Source: Sipunculus nudus
Lineage: Eukaryota > Annelida > Sipuncula > Golfingiida > Sipunculidae
Assembly (NCBI GenBank): GCA_026874595.1
Contig: CM049321.1
Span: 24,456,479 to 24,520,478, forward strand
Direction: 5' to 3'
DNA: 64,000 nt
This document shows, piece after piece, positions 24,346 to 37,500 of the stretch. Positions within the stretch are counted from its first letter, which is position 1. Every line of letters starts with the position of its first letter. The notes below the pieces were generated by a model. It had not been told where the DNA came from and made no database searches. It saw only the letters and a program-made list of their open reading frames with translations. A program made the position numbers and the translations under genes.

Positions 24346-25797
24346 TTTATATAGGCGACCCATTTAGTACGGCGAAATATCGGTCCCTCCATTCTCTCAG
24401 CATTAGAGTGTTACCATAGTACTGTTTACTGACTGACCTCGTAATGTATTGATCAGATTTGTGGAGTTCCGTGTAGGCGTTGTAGGCATATGCTTCCTAA
24501 ATGACGATTAAATTGCGTATGTTCGTTCTTTGTAACCTCTAGAAAATGTACTAACACGGCCCTTGGGTCTTGGAAAATGATTGTCTTTAAGCTTATATTG
24601 TTGATACTCTGACCGTGGCAGACGTGGAACACATAAAAACACGAACAACTTATTGCCTTCGTCAGGAGGGTATGCATTCATATGTGTATATGTGTGTCTG
24701 TGTGGGTGTGTTTGTGCGTAGTTGTTCACAACATAACTCATTCAATCATAAACGGAATCCAATGATATCTTGAGGGTATTACATAAATGGAGAAATGAAG
24801 AATCGTTAAGTTTTCGGTGTGGATCCGGCACATGATCCGGATCCAGGAGCGTTATAAAGTAAATTCACAAAAGTACAGCCACTTGTACGCGAATGAACCT
24901 GGAGATATAGGCCGAATACGTGAATGCAGACATGATTTTTTGGGACCAGTCCTCAATAGGGCCCCCCACATAAACGGATGATTGCATTCCTTAGAATGCA
25001 GATTTCTATAAGCGTTTTTTTAATTTTGAATCGATTCTTCAGGAAGTGTAATGTATGCACAAATATAACACATGGACACTTTATCGCCCCTGTTAACCGA
25101 AGTAATTATGAATAAACAGTACACATACATAAGACGATGCATGCAAACGCACACACCTTAAATATATTTAATCTTGTAACCGGAATCATCAGGGTGTAAG
25201 TATAACCTACACACACACACACACACAAACACACAATATGAGATCGTCGTTATTACGCACAGGATAAGGTACGGTGTTTGAGCATGAATGACAATGTATA
25301 GTAGACAAATGTTATTGTTCCCGTTCTGATAATGTCTGCTTTGTAGTGAAACCCATGCAGAAATAGATTTAAGAAAACTGCGACTCATGTTTACTCAATT
25401 AGCGTTATTTAGACATAATTCATTGTGTGTGAAGGCTCTGATCTTAGTAATGAGGAATGATCGGTTCCAGATTGAAAAAAAAGGGGATAAATGTGACATG
25501 GATACACGAACTATCTATAGACTAATGCACAGATATACAAACTACAGAACACGAGGTAAGGATACAGGGAGTACTTTTAGGATGATGCACAAACATACGA
25601 GGTACATAGGTGCCAGGTAATGAGATAAGAAGCATGGTAGAATGAGGTAGGGATATACGGAATACGGAATAATGTTGTATAGGATATATAAAGTACAGAA
25701 GAAGTTTCGGAAGTCAGTATATAAAACGAGGTATGAGCGCCGATGAAAGAGGCACCGATTGAGAATGTCCGATAAAAGGAATTCGGACATAGGCGGT
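24346..25797. other. B-unit non-coding DNA including a dispersed repeat
   Basis: This is homologous to 35,600-37,230 (unit 3) and 50,540-51,600 (unit 4). It contains a dispersed repeat with 'GGAGGGTATGCATTCAT', GTGTG-rich sequence and a CCGGCACATGATCCGG-type palindrome (24,660-25,000); relatives are at 36,045-36,400, 50,755-51,080 and 53,985-54,230. A (CA)n tract is at 25,209-25,236. Short open frames are not conserved. No gene is called. Confidence 0.55.
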
Positions 25798-25798
25798 T

Positions 25799-26009
25799 CA
25801 TTTTTTTTATGTTTCCTCTTCACTCTCTTCAATTAAACCTTTTTTAACTAGATCTTGCATGATTTTAGCAATGATATCAGGCTTTCTCAAAGCTTTTTTC
25901 ACACTTAGCCCTAAATGTTTCCCAAACGCAACAACTGTTCCTTTGACAACTGTTCAAGTTGATCAGGGTCGGGATCGTCCACAAATGTTTCAGGTTTGAA
26001 ATCTGCCAT
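25799..26009 (-). pseudogene. Gag-like N-terminal fragment of LTR element
   Basis: ATG at 26,009 starts MADFKPETFVDDPDPDQLEQ. After a frameshift near 25,915 it continues KHLGLSVKKALRKPDI and then DLVKKGLIEESEEE up to the junction at about 25,800. This pattern is typical of the N-terminus of Ty3-type gag proteins in invertebrates. It is truncated and frameshifted, with no capsid or pol left. Confidence 0.6.
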
Positions 26010-26173
26010 GTTAAGAAGTTAAAACAATAACAAAAACACTGAGATAAATCCTGTAAACAAAGTAATCTAAACAATGTGTAATCTTGGAAACAATGTATTG
26101 TAAAAAATGTGTCTAGGGCAAGGCCTAATAAATTTTCAAAACTATTAAGCCTCCCAGACGAGTCAAAATTTTA

Positions 26174-26585
26174 TGTTACGGAACCTAATATCAACAGATC
26201 ACGTAGTCGTGACGAGCCTAAATTTTGTTATGGAGATAAAAAATCAGATTCTCTAACACCAGGCAGCGTGAAATGTCTTGGGGAATGAATAAAGAAGTCA
26301 GTGGTTTTTGTTAACAAATAATTATAATTTATTCTTAAAACAATTCTAAAATTATAATACACTAAATCAATACAATTACATCGTATAACAACAGTACAAC
26401 AGTAAATCAATACAAATATATAAATAAAATATACAATACCTAGATACCAACACTGTCACAGCGATAACAGGTCCTTTATTACGTACAATGATGAAGAGGT
26501 CACATATATCTTCTCAGAGAATAACAGTCCAGTTCATTCACAAAATCAATCCGTTGTAATCCCAAAGTGAAGTTCTTGTTATAAT
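26174..26585 (-). repeat. Partial LTR, same family as the solo LTR at 39,156
   Basis: The plus strand starts TGTTACGGAACCTAATATC and tracks 39,156-39,560 with moderate divergence. It then stops at the boundary with unit 3. The U3 half is missing. Confidence 0.75.
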
Positions 26586-27169
26586 CCTTTCACCCATGTG
26601 CTCAAAGGACCAGATAATGCACGGGTGTGGCATGCGTGTGCATCGGACGCAAGTAATCTTTTGTTTACACACACAGCAGCACCTCGGAATCAGCTACAAC
26701 ATGGCCCATACAAACGCACTTAAAAACCAAGAATTAGCCGTTGAAAAGACGACGTATTTTTCCGAAGCCAATTATCCTGTTGCCCCACCAGGTTATGAAA
26801 ATATCGATCAGGGTTAACTGTCATGACTAATGTTTCATATACAAGGTTTACAATAGCAAATGAACCACATAAGATGAAAACGCACGTGATGGGTACTGCT
26901 GATTCTTTCTTTTTGGCATCTAGAGAATACTTCTTAAAACAATGTCGGAACGATGTTTCCAGATGTGTCCCGATGTCACCCTAAAGTAAAACCCTTCCAA
27001 AGTTTTCAGCATGTTCATAAATGTCACGATGTTACCCCGATCGATCTTGCCTCTCATTCCTATGTAATTCAATTATTTACTCATGGGCATGTTTTTTGTC
27101 TTTCTGTGGCTAGAATATCCTTTTTAAATGCAAAAATCCAGAAATACAATTACACAAATGTCACAAATT

Positions 27170-27402
27170 GGGCCTGGACAGCTCAGTGGCAAAAAAGCTA
27201 AGCCTTCTCCACTGACGACCCGGGTTCGATTCCCGGCTTGGCTATACGAATGGGTTGTAGTTGCCTGTCCAAAGCCGGTGGTTTTCTCCGGGTCCTCTGG
27301 TTTCCTCTACCCTTATCGACTACCGAGCGCCAACATCTGCGCCATGGATTGCCTCGTATTAGTTTTTATAAGTAGTTGTTAAATCAATGTAAAATAAATA
27401 AA
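27170..27402 (+). mobile_element. tRNA-derived SINE, well preserved
   Basis: An A-box-like CAGCTCAGTGG (27,179-27,189) and a perfect B box GGTTCGATTCC (27,223-27,233) form the Pol III head. A conserved central block, TTTTCTCCGGGTCCTCTGGT (27,281-27,300), follows, and the element ends in an AAATAAATAAA-like tail (27,391-27,402). Unit 2 is empty at the same site (16,950-16,965). The family cannot be named from sequence alone. Confidence 0.75.
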
Positions 27403-30014
27403 GTTTATATTAAATGCAATAACACAAAAAAAGATCAACTTTACGATAAAATATTAAAAACAAGTAATTCACAAAACACATATACTCCATCGGCTTTGTC
27501 AGGAAAACATAAGAATAATTTCTGTGACCTTGGGCACGTCAATTTTAATTCATAAATGCTATATTTAAGTTGCCAGGTGAGTTGGGCGTGATTGAGGCAA
27601 CGGACTACGGAGCTGACGCTAAACGGCCGGTTCGAACTCCGCCGGAGCCTGAGTGGCATAATTTTGAATTCTCGCCAGAACCTTAGAGATTCGCTCTACT
27701 TTCTTATGACAAGTTATGACTTATAAATATCATACTTATCGTATTTATCATCATTTGATAGAATGTGCCACGAGCGGACTTTATAGTTTGGACATATATT
27801 TACCCCCCCCCCCCCACCCACAAACCCAAGCCACCAAAAAAAAATACTTGCCAGTAAGGAGACTCAGTTACAAATTGATATAAGCAAATATTATTGAACA
27901 GCATTTTAAATTACTGAATCCAAATGTACATTTATTTATTCATTTATTTATTAGTTCGTGTCTCTTAAAACTTATTATCAACAATAAAGCGCTTGCATTT
28001 ACATGCTAAAATGACTACTTTAATTTGGCTTTAAAGGAAATAAACATAAGTAAATGGAATTAAAGAGAACCCAAGATATCTTTAGTTATACCTTATCTCC
28101 AGAGTATTTAATCGTTTATTTTTAAAGGCATTAGCTTATTTCCCAGAAGCCGGTGATGAGCTAGAATAGGAATCTTGATTATGTCACAGCGTGTCTGGTA
28201 TTATCTATATAGAACCGGAAAGTGTGAGAAAATGATCCGTTATCACGTAGCTATCAATCTTTTGTGGTTTCCACGTGGTGTTATTATCCGACAGAGCATA
28301 GGAGTTCGAAGTATCAGTAATCGTGAATAAAGTCCATATTCGGCCTTGCCCAAGGACCAAAAATGCTCCTCTGTTTGAAGAAAAATCACATCTCGCACAT
28401 GCACATGGGCCTTGTTGCTGATAAAATGTGAGGGACACAGTACTGATAGAAGCCCCGCCCCCTGGCGCACAACTTCCCACATGATGATGATCTTCGTCCA
28501 TCGATTTGCGAAGATGGGCATGCGGATCAAGTCTTATAGATGATCTGACATTGTGTGTCCGGTGTAACTTGTCAGGCCAATCCGGGCACGGAAAAACCTC
28601 ACACACATTGGACATATGTGATCAGTGGTTGCTGTTGAGGTAGTTGTCATCCTCGCATTTAAGACCTTACGATTCCACCTGTTCCCGCCCAGTCTCTCCA
28701 ACAGACTCCAGGTGCCGCTACCGCTCTGCACCAGTACGTCTGTTATAGAACGCCATTCTTCTTAGGAACGGAAGTGTTGTTTGGCATGCGAAAGGTATCC
28801 CCCTTCTATCCTACCCTTGCAATAGACAAGCAAAAGTGGATTATTTTTGCCACACAACCAAACAATATTGTTTACTTGTCTTTATTGGGGTCTGCTGGGT
28901 CTGTGCAAGGGCGACATCCATTCTGGATTCACCTCCAGATGCTAGGGGGATTTCCTTGCGCATGCCCATTGACACTTCCGTTTTTCAAGATTCTTTAAAA
29001 ACGCAATTGAAGAAATCAATATTCTAAATTGTTTTCAACATCGGATGAATAAATGACAGCTGATTGAGGAAATATATGAGGAAAATAAAAACTAACTGAC
29101 TGAAAAATCCTTAAAATTGTATGACTTGTCGTTATAATAAGTGAGGGAACAAAATTCCCCAACCCCTAAACATGACGTGTCCTGTCCCCGTTCCCGAAAC
29201 AAGGTCCATGGCTCTATGTATTATTCAGAATCGTGGGAGAAAAATAGAGCCATTTCACCCTCTGACATTTAGAAGTTTACTATCAGTTTACTAGAGTCAG
29301 AATGCCTTTGCATCTTTCATATCGAGGGACGCAATATAAGGGTATATTAGGATGAAAAAATTTTCGTCACTCTTAACAACTCCTATATGGAATACAAGTA
29401 CGATGTCACATGACAAACTAAGCTTACTGTGTTTTTAGTATACTTTCAAAAATCACCTGCCATGTGCGAGAATAAATTCCGTTCGAACTCATCATATTGG
29501 TAAATCCCTCTGCATATTAGTTGAATTTCTGGCCGCAATTGTAAAATCATGTCGTGCACGGGTTACTGGACGGCAGCTTACTTGTACGATGTACCGGGAA
29601 AGCCTCAGTACCATAGAGACGGATTTTAGTTTGGATTGTGAATTCACATGTATTCTTTCTATTAATTCATCACCCGTAGCCTAATGTTGAGCTTATTGGA
29701 TGGACCAACGTTAGAGTACATTTTCCCATATGACTTTTATCACGACTATTTATAGGACTTATCAACCAAATATAAATGTCTAATGAATCCTGACGAAAAT
29801 TGAAGGTTGTGTCTCCCCCAAGTCTTTGGCATTTCTGGCAGTGTTGAAACTAATAAAATAATACATACACCTTATATCAGTGAACCATAAAACATCAAGA
29901 CTCTACAAAAAAAGGAAGTGATTATGAAAAATCAAAATAAACAAAATCAAGACAGCAAGTAGAACGGTATGACCGATATTAGTCCTTGGACCCTACAACA
30001 TTAAATAAAAATAT

Positions 30015-30017
<3 letters not shown>
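27403..30017. other. Shared non-coding unit sequence, unit 3
   Basis: This is conserved with 2,706-5,402 and 16,965-19,559. It includes a poly-C tract (27,784-27,796). The minus-strand frame of 136 codons at 28,205-28,615 and its overlapping neighbours are not retained in other units. I see no gene. Confidence 0.5.
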
Positions 30018-30081
<64 letters not shown>

Positions 30082-30092
30082 ATGAGAGAGAG
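30018..30092. repeat. (TA)n then (GA)n microsatellite, unit 3
   Basis: About 40 bp TA and 35 bp GA at the position equivalent to 5,403-5,499. Without the Penelope-like insertion, this serves as an empty-site control for 19,621-21,285. Confidence 0.95.
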
Positions 30093-30575
30093 AAGTATTC
30101 TGTATTTACCTCATCATGTAACTCTTTATGTAAATATCTACATAATACAAATAAGATTACACGAAAAGTTTTCCAGTAAAATATAACCTGGGTCATACAA
30201 GTTTTATTTACAATATAACAGTATAAATATATATTCTAGCACATAATAATGTGATTGTTCAATGTTCATCAGAATTTTTTTTAATAATGTCACTATTGCT
30301 CATCTGTCTAAACATAACAATAACCGCAGATCCATTCATACCAGCTGTATCAGTTATGTAAACCGGTAGTTAGAACAACACTCCTGTTGTTAATTTCCAC
30401 GAAGGAAAGTGATTGCGTGGTTCCCGGGCCCCCCTCTTTTGCGGAAAGCTTCAGTCTTTGTTTGCATTTGTGTGCACGTGTGGGTGTGAGAGGGGAAGAA
30501 AGAGAAAGATAAGTACGATGCTAATAAATACCATATATACTAACAGACACCTGATTTTACCCTACCGGCTTTTTA

Positions 30576-31730
30576 TGCCCCCGCCGCAAAGTGGCCGGGG
30601 CATATATTTTAACCCATGTCCGTCCTTCCGTCCTTCCGTCATTCCGAAATAAAATAGTTGTACGGACTTTTTTTCGCAATGCCTGCAGATATTGGCCTGA
30701 TTTTTGGTGTATGAGCAGATAATGACCTGTTACAGACCGAGTTCGCGTTTCGTACCAGTTAACCTACTTTTGTACATTTTACGGCTCCTTAACTAAGAAA
30801 ATTTCATGAAAAATATAAATTTTCATGACAAATACACATGTACGGACTTTTTTCGTAATGCCTGCAAATATTGGCCTGATTTTTTGTGCGTGGGCAGATG
30901 TTGATCAGTTACAGTTCGAGTTCGCGTTTCGTCCATGTTGACATGTTTTGACCGTTTTACGGCTCCTGAACATAGAAAATTTCATGAAAAACAAAATTTT
31001 CATGACAAATACACATGTACTGACTTTTTTTGCAATGCCTGCAGATATTGGCCTGATTTTTGGTGTGTTGGCAGATAATGATTAGTTACAGATTGAGTTC
31101 ATGTTTTGTCCCAGTTGACCAACTTTTGACCGTTTGATGGTGCTCTAACATAGAAAATTTCATAAAAAAGTGCACATGTACGGACTCTTTTTCGCAATGC
31201 CTGCAGATACGGGCCTGATTTTTGGTGTGTAGGCAGATATCGACCAGTTACAGATCGAGTTCGCGTTTCGTCACAGTTGACCTACTTTTGACCATTTGAC
31301 TGCTCCTGAACATAGAAAGTTTCATGAAAAATAGAAATTTTCATAACAAATGCATGTGTTTCCTCAATGCCTGCAGATACCACCCTGATTTTTTATGTGT
31401 GGGCAGATAATGACAGTTACAGATCGAGTTCGCGTTTCATCCCGGTTGACCTACTTTTGATTGTTTTACGGCTCCTAAACATAGACAATTTCACGAAAGA
31501 CAGAAATTTTTATGGAAAATGCACATGTATGGACTTTTTTTCACAGTGCCTGCAGATACTGGCCTGATTTTTGGTGTGTTGCTTGGTAATGACCCGTAAC
31601 AGATCGAGTTTGCATTTTGCCCTTGTTGACCTACTTTTGACCATATGACACCTCCTGAAAATTTCAAAATTTAACAAATGTTTCTAATTTGCCCCAGGCG
31701 GGGGCATTCGTGTCGTTCCGACACATCTAG
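30576..31730. mobile_element. TIR element made of ~175-bp tandem repeats, non-coding
   Basis: Ends carry inverted ATGCCCCCGCC (30,575-30,585) and GGCGGGGGCAT (31,697-31,707). The direct repeat TTTTA(T) flanks at 30,571 and 31,731, and units 1 and 2 have the uninterrupted 'TTTTATATATAAATTG' site. The inside is six tandem copies of ~160-180 bp, marked by TACGGACTTTTTT-like starts at about 30,661, 30,841, 31,019, 31,179, 31,352 and 31,528. Each copy contains 'GCCTGCAGATA' and 'GAGTTCGCGTTTCGT'-like blocks. There is no ORF. I associate the GCCCCCGCC-ended repeat with mollusc and other invertebrate genomes; no superfamily is assigned. Confidence 0.75.
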
Positions 31731-31735
31731 TTTTA

Positions 31736-32372
31736 TATATAAATTATAATTCATAACTGACAAATGCTTTATCACATGCACACATTGAGGACAACGGTTT
31801 ATATCAAGGTTAAAATTATTTGCGTATGTATATTCTGTATATTGTTAATTGATAAACCCGAATATTCAGCTTTAGTCGCCACCGATAGGTGTCGCTAAAT
31901 CGCCAAAAGCAAGAAACCAGATTCCATGATGTAAGAGCGCAAGTTCGACGAGCCCCGATCACATGCGTGTATGAGTAGGAAGCACATAGGCAACAATTAC
32001 GCACAGAATTTAATTTTTTTTATCTTTCAGCATTATCAAATGATCGGGCATACACATGAAAAATTAAAATATTTATGATGTACAAAAATTCTATATAGCA
32101 TACACTCGTGGATTAGCCATGATTTCGGCATTCGACCTGTGACATCAGGGTTTTAGTGTGTAAGTAAAATGGCAGCCCCTAGGAGCGGTTCCAAAAAATT
32201 GGGAGAAATAAACATGACAGCGTACATTGTCCGAGCACAGCGTCCAAGCGAGAATCAAAGTCTGGCGGAAAGAGGGCGTTTAAGCATAGTTTGCCCATAT
32301 CGACAAACTATATAGAGAATCACCTAGGACACACAACACAGAAACGTCTTTCTACTGCTTATATAATCTTAA
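31736..32372. other. Conserved DNA 3' of the A3 receptor
   Basis: This is homologous to 6,010-6,673 and 21,945-22,653. No gene is seen. Confidence 0.5.
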
Positions 32373-33386
32373 TTATATATCACTTGGTTTGGGCCTAGCT
32401 TCTATTGTCCCAGGACCATTATGATACTTCGATCGGTTGAATGCTCTGCATATACGCCGTATTAGAACAGCCCGATAATAAGGTACACGCCATAAATATA
32501 CAAAAACATCCAGCAAGGAATTACACATAGCTACCAGAGTCATCATGGTACGGTAGCGTCCCCAATCTGCGTCATCAAGCAAAAATCCGTATGTTTGTAT
32601 TGAAAGTACAACAAAAAATGGCCCCCAGCATATGTAAAACAACCCTAGCACGATAAGACTTGTCTGGGCCAGTTTGATTTCTTGCCGCATTTTCTTGTGT
32701 TTGGTCTTCAGTTCTTCTGATTGTTGTTGAAGATCGCGCAAGGCCACACTTCGGCTCCTCTGGAACTGCAAAAATGCGATAATCATAAGTCCATAGACGA
32801 TGGCGATGAGAGCGGTACTGATGTAAAACGACGGTATCAAAACAGTACCAAAGTACTCCCACTTAAACATGAGAGTCAGCCAGCAAGTGAAAGTCCCGTC
32901 GGTGTCACGGTCTGAAAGTAAAAGTACCGGCAGTACTACGCCGTATAGAATTGATATCCCCCACATGCCAGCGGCGACCACGTGCGCTCGCTTTCTGGTT
33001 ATTAGTGAGTGATAATGGAGGGGTTCACAGACGGCGATAAAGCGGTCCACGGCGACCACACACAGCAGTAATATCGAAGCCACCATCGGGGTTATCTGCA
33101 TCAGATACCGTGCGATACACATGCTCAGTATCTGTTCGTATTTTGTGTCTGAGATTATCAACGCTCCGTACGGCATGCTTATTCCAACAAAAAAGTCAGC
33201 GATTGACAGATGGACGAGGAAAAAGGTCGAATTTGTTCTCAGTTTCATCGAATTGGAGCACAAGTAGGTTAGAATAAAAAGGCAATTTCCGAACATAATT
33301 GAAATCCCGATAACAGCAAGTGCAACGACAAACAATGTTCGGGCCTCAGGTGAAAGGTTATCCAAGTAGGTTGTGTTGGTTTCCAA
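32373..33386 (-). pseudogene. A3: class A GPCR with one-base loss near the N-terminus
   Basis: The entire seven-helix core is open for about 337 codons to the stop at 32,373 and is closest to A1. It keeps DRF, CWGP and DVFVY and ends PSDI, again fitting a class I PDZ end. The open frame has no ATG upstream of TM1: its first codon here is TTG. Three T at 33,380-33,382, where A1 and A2 have four, shift the frame between the normal start (ATG near 33,435) and the NTTY glycosylation site. As read it would lack its natural start and is probably a pseudogene. A homopolymer assembly error would restore an intact gene. Confidence 0.82.
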
Positions 33387-34429
33387 ATAATGCCCAACAC
33401 CTTGTTTCCGCTGACGTAATATCCGGTGATATTCATTCTGCAGGTAAACCTTTAATTACGTATCACTTGCTTATTTACAGCTGCAGTTATTATGATCATA
33501 ATAGAAGTTTTGATTTTTTTTTTTAACTTAAGATACACTGATACCACTCTTTCATCTTTTACCGTGTTCTGGTCACGCCACCTCACTGTAGTCTATGTAG
33601 TGTTGACCTCACGGCGGGAGAGTCAAAATTCTCTGCCCGATGCTTGCAGGTTCCCTGTTCAGTGTATTATATGCATGTGTCGTACAAAACGTATACGTTA
33701 GAAGCGAGTTCACCAAAAGAGTACACACTGCTTTATCTGCTTTACTAAATAAACTTTGCACAGGAATTACGAAAATAAGTTACAATCCCCAGCCATGCCT
33801 TCCGATCATAAACCATTTGATATGTGAATTGCTATGTACCCAAGGGACATCCTTAATTTCGTATAATCATTAGTTGACTTAATATTATCACGCTGATGGA
33901 TTGGGATAGCTTTGGATAAGTTTATGAGGGTGTTAGTTTAAGAGATTAATTATTAAGTTGTGAATCAGTTTATATAACAGGCCACATATATAAAATAAAT
34001 CGGTCAATGGAGTATGGAACAAATGTTCGGATATAGCGGTTAAAGCAAAATACGTCACATTTTACCATCTTACAGTTATAATAAAAATATATGACCCTTT
34101 TTAAATGGTGTATATGAACAACACATTTGTAGTTTGATCCACCCATATCAAATGAGACGTGAGACGAGAGAAAAATATGTTGTATTATTAATCTAAGTAT
34201 TTAATCTAATAGTTTCCTAATGGAAACTGGAAATATATATTAAAGACTTGATGCAAATAAATAAGAATAACAGGAGTGGACATTTCCTTGTTTACTATAT
34301 ATCCTCGTGTATATTCAACAAATATTATCTGGATACATTTAACAAATTAAACGATTACATAATGTTAAACAATGGCGGAAAGCAAGATAAGGTGGGCGTC
34401 GGGTGGGGTTGGCGTATCTAGGCTAGGTG
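33387..34429. other. 5' flank between divergent A3 and B3 receptors
   Basis: This is conserved with 7,801-8,840. Close to the gene it matches unit 1 better than unit 2 or 4. The displaced N-terminal codons of A3 lie at 33,387-33,437. No other gene is seen. Confidence 0.5.
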
Positions 34430-34590
34430 TTTGGTTGGTAGAGGTATGCGCTCTACTTAGGGGCCTGGTGATACGCTCGGCTCTCCCTTAGGGAACCGGG
34501 TTCAAATTCCGGCAAAGAATGGATAGCAGTGACCCGTCCACGGTTAGCGATTTATCCGGGTTCTCCAGTTTCCTTTACCATTACAGATAA
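34430..34590 (+). mobile_element. tRNA-type SINE, unit 3 copy
   Basis: B box GGTTCAAATTCC at 34,499-34,510 and central block TTATCCGGGTTCTCCAGTTT (34,552-34,571). It is orthologous to 8,838-8,990. A decayed relative is at 50,180-50,290. Confidence 0.6.
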
Positions 34591-37500
34591 TTGAACGTCA
34601 CCAACTAAGCCACTTAGAGTGTTTCGAATCTGTTATCATAACTATTAGTAAAATGCATGCGGAATAAATTCCCTTTAAAATATACTTCCATTTTCTGTTC
34701 AAAAGGCACAAGCTGAGGACCTGTGCAATAAATCCTCCAGGTTGTCGTTTAGCTATCACTGTTGTCTTTTCTTTATTAAACAACAGAAGGTTAAGGATTT
34801 TTTCTTTGTTGAACTGTTACAAAACATCAGTATATTAGTGTTAGTGCCACGCGGGTGTATTTCGATTTCTTCATGACAAGCCCCTGTATGTTCAAAGTAC
34901 CGGTATTTATAGGTCTATGTGGATTATATTTTAAATGACTTTTTTTCGGATTTATTTTATTTATCAGCTCTACAGCCTGTCCCTCAGCTTATTTGACCAA
35001 GTCAATCTTGTGATAAAACATATGTGTTGTCATACCATGCCACCATTTTTTAAAGTTAAATTCAAAATATGAATTGACTGGCCTTAATCAAGATACGGAT
35101 CAGTAAATTGCAAACTTCTGGTTGTCGGTTGGTGTGTCTGTCTTCTGTGTGCAAGATTGACAGCAGGTGCTTGATGGATATCACTAATTGTTGTGCTGAG
35201 TCGGGAGTTGGGGGATTGAGACAGGTAAAAGTGCTGAATGCGCATGGAAAGTAGTTGCGACGTAGCTAGGGAGTACCTCAGGGGGACATATTCACTTTGC
35301 ATTCAACATTGAAGATGACGTTTCCAAAATTCTATACACCATTTATGTTCTTTTCAAAAATAAAATAAGAAGGTAATTTTCATTATTGTATTACTCCGTT
35401 CTACAAGTACCAGATAGAATTTACGGGTAAGTATCCTGAATTTATCATGAGACATCTAAGAAACTGTATTGTTTGAATCCTGCATTCCGCATAAATGATT
35501 TGTATTTAAATAATATGTAATATTGGATACTTTTCAATCCATACTAATTTTCAGTACTTTACCGTATAAACAATAACCATATATTCTTTTGTTGATGTTC
35601 AAGGGTGATTTTTACGGTCGAAATTCCGGTCCCTTTATTCTCTCAATCCTAGGTACGATACTGCAACATTAGTTTTACCATGTTACTGTTTATTGACTAA
35701 CCTCATATAAAATTTGATTAGATTCATGGAGTTCCGTGTAACCTTAGCGTCGTAGAGTCCTTTTATAACACCAATATCCTATTGCCGGAAAATGAATACT
35801 TATTTTAATGTTATATGCCTTTAAAAAGAAAGCTTTTCATTTCTCCTTCCTCTGAGAAACGGAGCCACATACTTGCTACATGACGATTAAAATGCGTGTG
35901 TTCATTCTTTGTAACCCCTCTAGAAAATGTACCAACACGGCCCTTGGATCTAGTAAAATGGTTGTCTTTAACCTACTATTGTTGCTACTCTTAACCTTGG
36001 TAACTGTGGAACACATAAAATCACGAACAACTTATTGCCTTTGCCGGGAGGGTATGCATTCATTTCCCTGGTGTGTGTATGTGCGTGTCTGTGTGGGTGT
36101 GTTTGATTGTGTGTACTTGTACACAACATAACCCATGCAACCAAAAACATAATCTCATAAATCATAAGGATATTTCGGGAATGGACCAATCAAGAAATAT
36201 TTAGATTTTTTGTGGATCCGGCACATGATCCGGATCCTGGAACGTAATTAGGAATATTCCCAAATGTACAGCCGCTTATGCGCGTATGAACCTATAGATA
36301 TAGACCGAATACGTGAATGCAAACATGGTTTTGGGACCGGTCCTCAAAAGGGAACCCCATAAAAGGGATGCTTGCATTCTTTAGAATGCAGATTTTTATA
36401 AGTCGTTATATTTTGAACCGAATCTTCAGTAAGTGTAATATGTGCACGCATATACACACACGGACACTCTAAAGCCCATGTTAACCGAAGTCTTTATGAA
36501 TAAACATTACACATACACGGAACAACGCATGCAAACGCACACACCTTGAATGTTTTTGATCTTGTAACCGAAATCATCAGGGTGTAAGTATAACCTCCAC
36601 ACACACACACACACACAAACACACAATATGAGATTGACGTAAATACGCACGAGATCAGGTACTGTGTATGAGCGGGAATGATATTGCATCTTAAGTAGAC
36701 AAATATTATTGTCCCTGTTCTGACCATGTCTGGTGAAAACCACTTAGCGCATGTAGAAATAGATTTAAGAGAACTGCGACTCATATTTGCTCAGTGAGCG
36801 TTATTCAGACACAGTATATTATGTTTGAAGACTCTGATCTTCGTAATGAGGATAAATCGGTTCCTCTTATTTACTTGCATATTGAAAGAATTTTTTGGTT
36901 AAATGGGACACGTATATACGAACTACGGTATACTAAGTACAGATAAACAAACTACAGAGGAACGAGGTACGGGTATATTTAGTACTTTTAGGATGAGTTA
37001 CGGTTATACGAGGTTCAAAGATGCCAGGTACGGAGATGAGAACCATCATACCAGAATATACGAATATACAAAATACGGAATAATGTGGTACAGGATATAT
37101 AAAGTACATAGAAGTTGCAGATATAAATTTAGGTTATACAAAGTACTGGAAAACGAGCTATGATCGCCGATGAATGGGGTACGGATGGAGAATGTCTGAT
37201 AAACGGAGTTTGGACAAAGGCGGTTCTACAGTATATATACATATATGTCATCGTCTGTACATTACCAAACTACTGCTCTTATATATGGTTAAATAAATCA
37301 CATTGTTAACAAAACACATAACACTCATCATTGTAAATCGTTACTTTTCCCACAATTTGTCTTTTTGATATAATCACTTCTGATTTTTGTCACGACCTCA
37401 TCAATGTCACCTCTTTTATCCTCAATCTTTATATATCTGTATATCATATTTAATCTGTGGTTTTTCTTACGAATAACCGTTTCCTGTGGGGTGTACTTGG

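Larger units (their letters stand above)
25798..26585 (-). mobile_element. LTR-retrotransposon remnant: partial 5' LTR, leader, gag start
   Basis: On the minus strand, a 3'-terminal part of an LTR (26,585-26,174, ending CGTAACA) is followed by a leader containing GACTCGTCTGGGAGG (similar to the conserved 'CTCGTCCGGGA' leader of many LTR elements) and a gag-like start. The LTR matches the solo LTR at 39,156-40,015. The element sits exactly where unit 2 ends and unit 3 begins. Confidence 0.75.

Noticed and set aside
27170-27260. Possible tRNA gene
   Set aside because: A and B boxes are present, but there is no complementary acceptor stem, and the sequence continues into a SINE core and A-rich tail.
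28205-28615. 136-codon minus-strand open frame in unit 3 and its 129-codon counterpart at 3,221-3,610
   Set aside because: Frames are not conserved among units, and the unit 1 version runs through a MITE.
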